A DNA stretch of 20,376 nucleotides from Gammaproteobacteria bacterium (GTDB lineage: Bacteria > Pseudomonadota > Gammaproteobacteria > Granulosicoccales > Granulosicoccaceae). The first letter of the stretch is position 1; every line of letters starts with the position of its first letter. The position numbers and the translations under genes are program-made. The notes under the pieces were generated by a model. It saw only the letters and a list, made by a program, of their open reading frames with translations, made no database searches and was not told the origin of the DNA. This document shows positions 1 to 6,347 of this stretch, piece by piece. Location: the NCBI GenBank assembly GCA_019634245.1, contig JAHQVR010000037.1, positions 1 to 20,376 on the forward strand, given 5' to 3'.

Positions 1-20
1 CACGAGTGATCGATTTTAAG

Positions 21-137
21 TTTAAGAGCTTTAAATGCTGTAAATGCTTTAAGGGCTTTTAGTACTTTTAGTACTTTTAGTACTTTGAGTACTTTGAGTA
101 CTTTGAGTACTTTGAGTACTTTGAGTACTTTGAGTGC
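21..137. repeat. 9-bp tandem repeat array, 13 units
   Basis: Nine well-kept 9-bp units run from 57 to 137: three TTTTAGTAC, five TTTGAGTAC and a last TTTGAGTGC. Four diverged units in the same register precede them (TTTAAGAGC, TTTAAATGC, TGTAAATGC, TTTAAGGGC; 21-56). Each conserved junction creates the palindrome AGTACT. The period is three codons. On the minus strand one frame stays open through the array as a Val-Leu-Lys repeat up to the left edge, but it begins after a TAA at 182-180 and has no ATG, GTG or TTG, so I do not call a gene. The plus-strand frames are closed by stops. It looks like a variable-number tandem repeat grown by slippage. Confidence 0.9.
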
Positions 138-306
138 GAAAAAGTATAACGCTAAATGCCAGCAAGGAATAATGTCCTGTTAAAGCTCTACTGCTCATTA
201 GATGATCTTAGAGGGGCGAGGGGTTGATGGCTAATCACCCGGTTAGTTGTGCTTGTAAGTGGTATGTTTGGCAGTATCCAAGTCTTCGTAGAACAGTGGG
301 TTTGAC
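138..306. other. non-coding upstream region of the esterase gene
   Basis: This gene-free stretch, with the repeat array before it, makes up the first 306 bases. I see no tRNA, no convincing terminator and no promoter good enough to place. A promoter for the downstream lipoprotein gene is expected here. Only a weak purine stretch (GTGGG, near 296-300) precedes its ATG. Confidence 0.4.
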
Positions 307-1302
307 ATGATTAGATTGTTGGTCCAGAAAATCACATTCGCCGGTTGTGCATTAAGCATTGCGGTATTACTGCTAATGGGATGTGCCGGCAAAAACGCAC
401 AATCCAATGAACATGCTGGTAGTTCCGCAAATATTCCTTTACTTCCGCATACCATTGAGCACGATGGAAACCAAAGGCAATACCTCCTACGATTGCCCTC
501 AGGAGAATTGCCTGCAAAACCGATCCCTTTGGTGTTGGTGCTTCATGGTGGCGGTGGGCGTCCAGATAATTTCGATTATCTAATGACTAATCACACACTT
601 TCCAAAGCGGACGATTCACGTTCAATGATGCTGGTATTTCCAACTGGAATTAATAAACAGTGGAACGATGGGCGTAGCGAAATTTTCAAGGGCAAGCCAT
701 CGTATGACGATGTGGGTTTTATTGATGCGGTTATTAGTGACGTTGTCTCTCAGTATCCTATCGATGAATCTCGTATTTATGCCACCGGCATCTCTAATGG
801 CGGGCATATGAGTTTCCGATTGGGCATGGAGCTGGCCACAACAATTGCGGCCATCGCGCCAGTGACGGCGCAAGTGTCGAAAAGTATTTCTAAACAAATT
901 CCAGCAAAAACCCTCGGTGTTATGTTAGTGAACGGTACGGAAGATCCTCTCGTACCTTACGACGGTGGATTGATTAAGTTGTCAAAAATTGGGCGTAGCC
1001 GGGGTGAAGTGCTGTCTTCTGAACAAAGCGCTGTACTCTTCTCACAGCATAACGGATGTAACGAATCCGCTGCCACCATCACACTGCCGGATAGCAATCG
1101 ATCCGATGGAACTTTGGTGAGAGTGCACAGCTATGACAACTGTAATGATCAGGTCACGGTGAAATTGGTTGAAGTGGTTGGTGGTGGACATACTTGGCCG
1201 GGTGGTCGCCAATACCTTGGAAAACGGCGTATAGGGCGGGTTTCAAAAGACATTAATGCCAGTGAACTCATTCTGGATTTCTTTTTAAGCCAGACACGTT
1301 AA
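307..1302 (+). CDS. lipoprotein esterase, PHB depolymerase / feruloyl esterase (LpqC-like) family
   Basis: A 331-residue alpha/beta-hydrolase that probably hydrolyses an ester substrate outside the cytoplasm. It starts with a lipoprotein signal: a hydrophobic core at about 10-24, then the lipobox L-M-G-C with the lipidation cysteine at 26. The hydrolase motifs come in the expected order. An oxyanion-hole stretch HGGGG is at 80-84, and the nucleophile elbow G-I-S-N-G is at 161-165 with Ser163. The acid is probably Asp213 in NGTEDPLVP, and the catalytic histidine is His295 in GGGHTWPGG. These motifs match the esterase PHB-depolymerase/LpqC family. Its true substrate (short polyester, feruloyl or acetyl ester) cannot be read from sequence. 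It stands alone, with a terminator directly downstream, and shows no evident link to the sulfur genes. Confidence 0.85.
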   Translation: MIRLLVQKITFAGCALSIAVLLLMGCAGKNAQSNEHAGSSANIPLLPHTIEHDGNQRQYLLRLPSGELPAKPIPLVLVLHGGGGRPDNFDYLMTNHTLSKADDSRSMMLVFPTGINKQWNDGRSEIFKGKPSYDDVGFIDAVISDVVSQYPIDESRIYATGISNGGHMSFRLGMELATTIAAIAPVTAQVSKSISKQIPAKTLGVMLVNGTEDPLVPYDGGLIKLSKIGRSRGEVLSSEQSAVLFSQHNGCNESAATITLPDSNRSDGTLVRVHSYDNCNDQVTVKLVEVVGGGHTWPGGRQYLGKRRIGRVSKDINASELILDFFLSQTR

Positions 1303-1320
1303 AAAAATTCAAACTCAGGT

Positions 1321-1367
1321 AGCCCTTGTCAGCCTCTAGGCTAGTAATTGACAAATTAGGGCTTTTT
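1321..1367 (+). terminator. rho-independent terminator after the esterase gene
   Basis: The arms AGCCCT-TGTCA (1321-1331) and TGACA-AATT-AGGGCT (1349-1363) pair with a four-base internal bulge. A small inner hairpin GCCT/AGGC (1332-1341) sits in the loop, and a T run (1363-1367) follows. It lies 19 bases after the stop codon, as expected for an intrinsic terminator. Confidence 0.7.
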
Positions 1368-1646
1368 GTATCCAAAGGTGTTCTCCCTGTACAACCATTA
1401 CTAAAGTAATATATGCCTATAAAAATCCGCAGCACTATTTGCCATTCTCGTGCTTATAATCATAGCTAAATGTGCACCTTTGATGATCTCCAAGCACACA
1501 TAAAAAACAAAAGTAAAATTACGTAGACTCTTTGTCACCGCTGTCGTACTCTGCCTGCGCTTAATAAAAAATACGGGTTGTAAAATTTAATTGATCCATC
1601 AGTAATCTATGCATCATGGATTCTGAAACCATCACTTGGAGAATAT
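1368..1646 (+). promoter_or_regulatory. upstream region of the methanethiol oxidase gene with ribosome binding site
   Basis: The 344-base gap between the esterase and the methanethiol oxidase gene is AT-rich beyond the terminator and holds no ORF. A clear Shine-Dalgarno TTGGAG at 1636-1641 lies five bases before the ATG at 1647 and supports that start. A promoter must lie here because a terminator precedes it, but no -35/-10 pair is good enough to mark. Confidence 0.45.
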
Positions 1647-3047
1647 ATGAACCTAAGACCTGACCCTACCTTCCACGCTACCGCTCAGTTGGCTATGCAA
1701 GCACCCATAGAAAACTATGGCTTTACGGTGATGCTCAGCCCTGATGGTTCTCAATCAGACGGTATTGCCGTAGTAGATCTCAATCCAAGCTCTTCGTCCT
1801 ATGGACAAATTGTTCATCAAGTTATTGCGCCGAATAAAGGTGATGAGTTTCATCACTTTGGTTGGAATGCTTGTTCATCAGCACTCTCACCAATGAGTGG
1901 TCATGCGTTTCTAGAGCGTCGATATTTAATCGTTCCGGGTATTCGTTCTTCACGTATTTACGTGATTGATGTGAAAGAGCCATTACAGGCCAAGATCCAT
2001 AAAACGATAGAGCCTGAGGAAATCTTTGAGAAAACGGGTTACTCCCGCCCACACACTATTCATTGTGGCCCCGAGGGCATCTACGTTTCCACGTTAGGAG
2101 GTGGCGGAGTTGATGGCACGGATGGTCCGCCGGGAATTTTCATTATGGATTGTGAAACGTTTGAGATTATTGGTCAGTACGAGATGGATCGAGGTTCGCA
2201 AGACAAGCACTATGACTTTTGGTGGAACTTGCCACAAGATTATATGGTGAGTTCAGAATGGGGCTTACCTCCCCAATTTGAAAACGGTATCGTTGCCGAA
2301 GATCTGCTGAGTAATAAGTACGGTCACAGCTTGCATTTTTGGGATTTAAGAAAGCGCAAGAATGTCCAAACGCTAGACCTTGGAGAAAATCATCAAATGG
2401 CTTTGGAAGTGCGCCCGGCGCACGATCCTAAGAAATCGTATGGTTTTTGTGGGGTGGTTGTAGACACGAGTAATTTGCAAGGCGCGATATTCACTTGGTG
2501 GCGGGATGATGACGGAAAATGGCAGGCCAAAAAAACCATCACCATCGATCCACAACCGGCAGATCCCGACGATTTGCCCGAGCTACTCAAAGGTTTTTCC
2601 GCCGTTCCACCTTTGGTTACCGACATAGATTTAAGTTTGGATGACAAATTTCTATACGTCGCGTGTTGGGGCACCGGAGAGATGCACCAGTACGATGTTT
2701 CTGATCCAATGAATCCGGTTTTAGCCGGTAAAGTAGAAATAGGTGGCATCGTCAAAGACACCAAACATCCCAATGGGAAAGATTTTGCCTTCGGACCGCA
2801 GATGCTAGAAATTAGTCGAGATGGTAAACGGGTGTATTGGACCAATTCATTATATTCCACATGGGATGATCAGTTTTATCCTAACGATGAAGGCGGTCAA
2901 ATGGTAATGGCTCGTGTGGGTGATGCTGGTGGTCTTGAGTTGGATAAAGACTTTTATATTGATTTCCCAAAGGGTTATCGTAGCCATCAAGTTCGACTAG
3001 AAGGCGGGGATTGTTCAACGGATAGTTTCTGTTATCCGAATGTGTGA
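1647..3047 (+). CDS. mtoX: methanethiol oxidase / selenium-binding protein SBP56 family
   Basis: A 466-residue protein of the SBP56/SELENBP1 beta-propeller family. Characterised members are copper-dependent methanethiol oxidases that convert methanethiol, oxygen and water to formaldehyde, hydrogen sulfide and hydrogen peroxide. Family stretches seen are HHFGWNACSS (69-78, with the conserved Cys76), SSRIYVIDV, RPHTIHCGPEGIYVSTLGG, YGHSLHFWDLRKRK and SLDDKFLYVACWGTGEMHQY, all typical and in order. Length is normal for the family. The visible N-terminus has no obvious signal peptide, whereas some bacterial methanethiol oxidases are periplasmic, so location is uncertain. The usual SCO1/SenC and MauG-like partners are not next to it; a membrane protein follows 40 bases downstream. 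In this sulfur-oxidiser context the sulfide released could enter the rDsr pathway; that link is inference. Confidence 0.88.
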   Translation: MNLRPDPTFHATAQLAMQAPIENYGFTVMLSPDGSQSDGIAVVDLNPSSSSYGQIVHQVIAPNKGDEFHHFGWNACSSALSPMSGHAFLERRYLIVPGIRSSRIYVIDVKEPLQAKIHKTIEPEEIFEKTGYSRPHTIHCGPEGIYVSTLGGGGVDGTDGPPGIFIMDCETFEIIGQYEMDRGSQDKHYDFWWNLPQDYMVSSEWGLPPQFENGIVAEDLLSNKYGHSLHFWDLRKRKNVQTLDLGENHQMALEVRPAHDPKKSYGFCGVVVDTSNLQGAIFTWWRDDDGKWQAKKTITIDPQPADPDDLPELLKGFSAVPPLVTDIDLSLDDKFLYVACWGTGEMHQYDVSDPMNPVLAGKVEIGGIVKDTKHPNGKDFAFGPQMLEISRDGKRVYWTNSLYSTWDDQFYPNDEGGQMVMARVGDAGGLELDKDFYIDFPKGYRSHQVRLEGGDCSTDSFCYPNV

Positions 3048-3087
3048 CTAAGCCAAGCACGTATCTGTTTTACACGTATCTTTTTTA

Positions 3088-3771
3088 ATGGATACCTCTA
3101 TTTACTCCTCCAGTCTTTGGGGGGCTGTAGTTTTTTCTGGGGTATATCATGGCGTCAATCCAGGGATGGGTTGGCCTCTGGCAGTATCTGCCGGACTTAT
3201 GACCGAAAAAAAAGGCAGCATGGCCAAAGCGTTGGCTATGCTAGCTGTTGGTCATTTGGTAGCAATGATGTTAGTGCTATTGCCATTTTCGTTTGTGAGC
3301 GGTTTGGTCACTTGGGAGAAAGAACTACGCATTGGTGCTGGTCTACTAGTGCTTCTCATGGGTGTGTACCTGCTGATCAATCGCAAGCATCCTAAATTTC
3401 TCGCCAGGGTGCATCCAGCAAAACTCGCTCTGTGGTCGTTTCTGGCCGCGATGGCCCATGGGGCTGGCTTGATGCTGGTACCCATCTATCTCGGTATTGA
3501 TGGGCATGAGTTGTCCATGAATGGCCAGCACGCCGAAAAAGCTCATATGGGTTCTAGTTTGAGTACTGCGGTCATTGTCGCAGTGATCCATACGCTTGCT
3601 ATGGCCGTCTCTGGAGCCATTCTGGCGACGATTATTTACTTTTGGTTGGGGCTCAAATTTGTGTCCAAAACCTGGTTTAACTTAGATATTGTCTGGGCTC
3701 TTAGCCTCGTGTTGGTCGGAGTGCTAGGCATATACAGCGCTATTGGCGGTATCGGTCACCGCATGCATTGA
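3088..3771 (+). CDS. polytopic membrane protein with conserved-looking histidines, possible metal or small-molecule transporter
   Basis: A 227-residue integral membrane protein with about six hydrophobic segments (roughly 10-38, 48-72, 81-97, 112-135, 158-188, 198-221). Helix 1 holds YHGVNPGMGW (His21) and helix 4 holds AHGAGLML (His124); further histidines are at 56 and 168. Histidine and glycine pairs inside helices recall nickel/cobalt transporters of the NicO/RcnA/UreH type and related exporters, but I do not recognise the family with certainty. A His-rich loop with H140, H148 and H153 lies between helices 4 and 5. It starts 40 bases after the methanethiol oxidase gene with no terminator between, so co-transcription is likely. 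A role in supplying copper to, or moving a substrate or product of, that enzyme is plausible inference. No good Shine-Dalgarno is visible. Confidence 0.7.
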   Translation: MDTSIYSSSLWGAVVFSGVYHGVNPGMGWPLAVSAGLMTEKKGSMAKALAMLAVGHLVAMMLVLLPFSFVSGLVTWEKELRIGAGLLVLLMGVYLLINRKHPKFLARVHPAKLALWSFLAAMAHGAGLMLVPIYLGIDGHELSMNGQHAEKAHMGSSLSTAVIVAVIHTLAMAVSGAILATIIYFWLGLKFVSKTWFNLDIVWALSLVLVGVLGIYSAIGGIGHRMH

Positions 3772-3906
3772 TGAGATACGCGCAGGCACTACGGTTAAGT
3801 AACCGGCAAAGAGCTTATTCAATCACTTATTAGATTGACTCTAGTTGGGTTGTAAGATCAAACGGCTTGGAGTTGTTTGGGTTTTATCGTTCTGCCTGGT
3901 TGGTAA

Positions 3907-5034
3907 TCAGGCGTTTATTCCAGCTTCTAATCTTCGTAGTGCTTCACCGGATTCTATCGCTTGTTTTGCCTGCCTAACAGCCTCATCCATGTCCGTAGCA
4001 CGTCCGATGTGCCACAGTGACAGTGCAGCTCCTAATACGGCAGCGTCATGAATAGGACCGGGAGTGTTCTCCAGAGCCGCTCGACCTTCTTTGGCACACA
4101 ACTCTGCCAAGGCATCTATATCCCATTTCATTCCGATAGTTGACAGGTTGTACTCAGCGGGTGGGCAGGTTTCTGGTATGTCCATGGCCCGATAGTTACG
4201 ACTAAGGTCAAGGGGCTCGAGTGGTATATCGAGCTCCTGCTCGTTTGAAGTGTCACTATAACGAACCACATGCACATCGGCTCTGAATGAAGGGATAACA
4301 CCGCCTTCGGTGCCTCGCACGAGTAGTAGAGAATCAAAATGTACATGCCGTGCTAATTTTACGTAGGTCTCTCGATACGGTTTGTGGACATACCCGGTAA
4401 TAAGGTGAGTCTTACCGCTGGCTTTGATTGGGCATAGCAGCACCTCGGTTGTACTCAACACGGGCCGCTTTACAATCTGGTTACGCAAAGTGTTTAAGGC
4501 TTCTAATTTAGGTGCAAAAGATCGTTGATCGATGTAACCCCAGCCAATATCGGAATTTGCTAGCTGGGATGCTACTTGCTCAACACTGTGCAAGGGATTT
4601 CCGCCTAAGGCTTTGAGTATGTTGTGGTGAGTTATGCCAAATTTTGGTCCCACTAACTCCACTCCGTGTGAATAGACTGGCACTCCGCAGGCAGCGAGTA
4701 CGGGTAGCGAAAATAGCGAACCTTGTACTGTACGGTTAAATCCGTTGTAAGGCTCGGCAATAGCAACGACGTTATCCAGGTCGGCAACTACTGTCTCGGT
4801 TGATTGGCGAAGTGCATCCAGTACACCGTATAATTCATCGTCCGTTTCGCGCTTCATACGTAAGCCAATTAAAAATACGCCTGCCTGCACCGGATCTGCA
4901 GTGCCATCAAGGATGGCTTGCGTTACTGCTTGAGCTTCATCAGAAGAGAGGTTTTTGCTCAACTCCGGACCTGTTGCCACTCTTTGAATCGCTGAGCGCA
5001 TCAACTGAGCATCTGCTGGTTCTACAGTTTTCAT
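3907..5034 (-). CDS. TrpD2-like protein (glycosyl transferase family 3, anthranilate phosphoribosyltransferase relative)
   Basis: A 375-residue protein with the TrpD fold. A helical N-terminal domain (about 10-80) carries the usual pattern ILDGTADPVQAGVFLIGLRM, and a C-terminal region carries HDAAVLGAALSLWHIGR and the closing ESGEALRRLE. The catalytic signatures of true anthranilate phosphoribosyltransferases are altered. Where GTGGD is expected the sequence reads AEPYNGF (93-99), and the KHGN-type loop reads YSHGVELVGPKFG (121-133). This fits the TrpD2/YbiB group, whose E. coli member binds nucleic acids and is not a tryptophan enzyme. It is the last gene of a five-gene minus-strand operon, 17 bases after the Rieske gene. 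No tryptophan genes are nearby. The PRPP-binding function is doubtful and the real role unknown. Confidence 0.75.
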   Translation of the reverse strand: MKTVEPADAQLMRSAIQRVATGPELSKNLSSDEAQAVTQAILDGTADPVQAGVFLIGLRMKRETDDELYGVLDALRQSTETVVADLDNVVAIAEPYNGFNRTVQGSLFSLPVLAACGVPVYSHGVELVGPKFGITHHNILKALGGNPLHSVEQVASQLANSDIGWGYIDQRSFAPKLEALNTLRNQIVKRPVLSTTEVLLCPIKASGKTHLITGYVHKPYRETYVKLARHVHFDSLLLVRGTEGGVIPSFRADVHVVRYSDTSNEQELDIPLEPLDLSRNYRAMDIPETCPPAEYNLSTIGMKWDIDALAELCAKEGRAALENTPGPIHDAAVLGAALSLWHIGRATDMDEAVRQAKQAIESGEALRRLEAGINA

Positions 5035-5051
5035 AAACCTATTAGTATTCT

Positions 5052-5381
5052 CTAAAGGAACTCAGAATCGTCGATGTCTACATAAATAGAACTTTCATCG
5101 ATAGTTACAGTGTAAATACGCAAATCTTCGGTGGCTGGATCGTCCAATACAGAACCGGTGACCAGGTCAAACCGGCTGCCATGCAACGGACATTTCACCA
5201 ATTCTCCGCTGAGATTGCCATCACACAAGCGTGCATCTTCATGCGTGCACATTTCGTCTGAGACTCTGAAGCCGCTATCTGTATGTGCCACCAGTACGTT
5301 TCGGTCACTGAGTTCCACACAACGCATTTCACCTTTTGGGATGGCATCAGTTTTACACACAAAGATAGGTTTTAACGGCAT
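5052..5381 (-). CDS. Rieske [2Fe-2S] ferredoxin, NirD-like
   Basis: A 109-residue soluble Rieske protein. The two cluster-binding boxes are C45-T-H47 and C64-P-L-H67, with 16 residues between the second and third ligands, followed by G-S-R-F-D. This matches small ferredoxin-type Rieske proteins and the NirD subunit family. There is no signal or membrane anchor, so it is cytoplasmic and unlike the bc1 Rieske subunit. It probably shuttles single electrons to a partner oxygenase or reductase. Its neighbours are a Cas6/Cmx6-like protein upstream (62-base gap) and the TrpD2-like gene downstream. No nirB-type nitrite reductase is present. The likeliest partner in the same operon is the TauD-like dioxygenase, although such enzymes normally need no Rieske donor, so its electron acceptor is open. 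Confidence 0.9.
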   Translation of the reverse strand: MPLKPIFVCKTDAIPKGEMRCVELSDRNVLVAHTDSGFRVSDEMCTHEDARLCDGNLSGELVKCPLHGSRFDLVTGSVLDDPATEDLRIYTVTIDESSIYVDIDDSEFL

Positions 5382-5443
5382 AACTGGGAGTGCTAGAAAG
5401 AATCAAGAGAGGCCCAGTATACTCAACACAGGGACCGTGCGCC

Positions 5444-6130
5444 TTAACTAACGGCGGCCGTATCCTTGTGTGGGAGTAGAATGCCGCAGCCGAGCAGTTG
5501 GCCGCTACCGATTCCTACTTCTTGCAATTTAAGTGAGTACTGGGGCGGAATATCAGCGATCAATACACTGCGCCCATAAATCGGGCCTTCACCACAGTAA
5601 ATGGTTCGGGATTTTCCACACAGAATTTTGTTGGGCGAAAAGCCAATTTCCAAACAGTGGCTTACCACCTTTTGCGTAAATTCGGATTCGTCCAATTCGG
5701 GATCGGCAGGTTTGCCAAAATGGCAGCTTCTGGCGAACAAGTTCGTAATGGGTTCGAATGGCCTAACAGTACCTGAAAGAATCGCCATAGGTTCTCCACT
5801 GATAGACAACTGCGAATGACTTAGGGCATCGACTAATTGGTCGGCGTGACTAAGGGGCATTCTTATTCTTAAACGCGTGCGTTTACTGAGCATCAACCGC
5901 TCGCCGAGTGAATCATCCGGGCGTTCCCATCCGTTTTGAGACCCTGCAACATGAACCGAATGAATACCGACATAGGGCAGGTTTTCCATCCATGGGGCAA
6001 TAGTAAGAAGTGACGATGCTAATGGTTCAGCATGATCAACGGGTAATTGCTTGCACTGAATCCGAAATACGACGTCGACAGCTTGCGCCACTGGTGCTTC
6101 CAGCTTAGGATCATCTTGCCAAAGACTCAT
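5444..6130 (-). CDS. Cas6/Cmx6-like protein (type I-MYXAN Cas6 family), not linked to a CRISPR array
   Basis: A 228-residue protein that resembles the Cas6/Cmx6 family, which belongs to the RAMP superfamily of repeat-cleaving RNA endonucleases. The matching pattern is an N-terminal beta strand VDVVFRIQCKQLPVDHAEPL (18-37, His33), then an A-P-W motif and VGIHSVH (54-60). A basic strand SKRTRLRIRMPL (82-93) follows, and a C-terminal glycine-rich loop VGIGSGQLLGCGILLPHK (205-222) is typical of RAMP RNA-binding proteins. Length is normal for the family. No CRISPR array, Cascade gene or cas1/cas2 occurs in the window. The start overlaps the end of the preceding 65-residue gene by four bases (ATGA), so the two are translationally coupled. 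Whether it cleaves or only binds RNA is unknown; His33, His57 and His60 are candidates for a catalytic residue. The assignment is from pattern memory and needs a profile search. Confidence 0.68.
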   Translation of the reverse strand: MSLWQDDPKLEAPVAQAVDVVFRIQCKQLPVDHAEPLASSLLTIAPWMENLPYVGIHSVHVAGSQNGWERPDDSLGERLMLSKRTRLRIRMPLSHADQLVDALSHSQLSISGEPMAILSGTVRPFEPITNLFARSCHFGKPADPELDESEFTQKVVSHCLEIGFSPNKILCGKSRTIYCGEGPIYGRSVLIADIPPQYSLKLQEVGIGSGQLLGCGILLPHKDTAAVS

Positions 6131-6324
6131 GAACTGTCTTCCTGACGGCTAGTAAAGGCCGACTCCAGTGCTTCTTCCCAATCGAGTGGTGTATCTGGGT
6201 ACGGCGGCTTTAAGTCCATGGATAAAAAAAATTCACTGCGTGCGCGCAGCTTTACGACTTCAAGTAGTTGCGCAAAGGTTTCCACCTCTCTATGTTCTAA
6301 CAGTAAGTCGCTGACTCGTAACAT
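6127..6324 (-). CDS. 65-residue protein of unknown function, coupled to the Cas6-like gene
   Basis: I do not recognise this small protein. It is predicted soluble and mostly helical in its first half (residues 1-35, acidic and basic residues alternating with Leu/Val). A PPYPDTPLDW stretch follows at about 40-49, then an acidic tail. There are no cysteines, no membrane segment and no signal. It is probably real: it lies 23 bases after the dioxygenase stop, and its stop overlaps the start of the Cas6-like gene by four bases (ATGA), as in tightly coupled bacterial operons. Its size and coupling suggest a small subunit or adaptor of the Cas6-like protein, which is inference. Confidence 0.7.
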   Translation of the reverse strand: MLRVSDLLLEHREVETFAQLLEVVKLRARSEFFLSMDLKPPYPDTPLDWEEALESAFTSRQEDSS

Positions 6325-6347
6325 AGCAGGATTAATCCGAATTTTCT

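Noticed and set aside
57..137. CRISPR array
   Set aside because: Units are 9 bp with no spacers between them; this is a simple tandem repeat, and the Cas6-like gene does not make it a CRISPR.
1..179. Minus-strand Val-Leu-Lys repeat protein
   Set aside because: The frame starts directly after a stop and has no usual start codon; it follows from the 9-bp period alone.
2393..2860. 155-codon open frame on the minus strand within the methanethiol oxidase gene
   Set aside because: It is a shadow of a strongly conserved plus-strand gene and shows no family pattern.
3772..3906. Terminator between the convergent membrane-protein and TrpD2-like genes
   Set aside because: A CGGTTA-AG-TAACCG dyad is present but has a two-base loop and no T tract, so I do not call it.
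3907..5034. Tryptophan biosynthesis gene trpD
   Set aside because: GTGGD and KHGN signatures are replaced and no other trp gene is near; a TrpD2-like call fits better.
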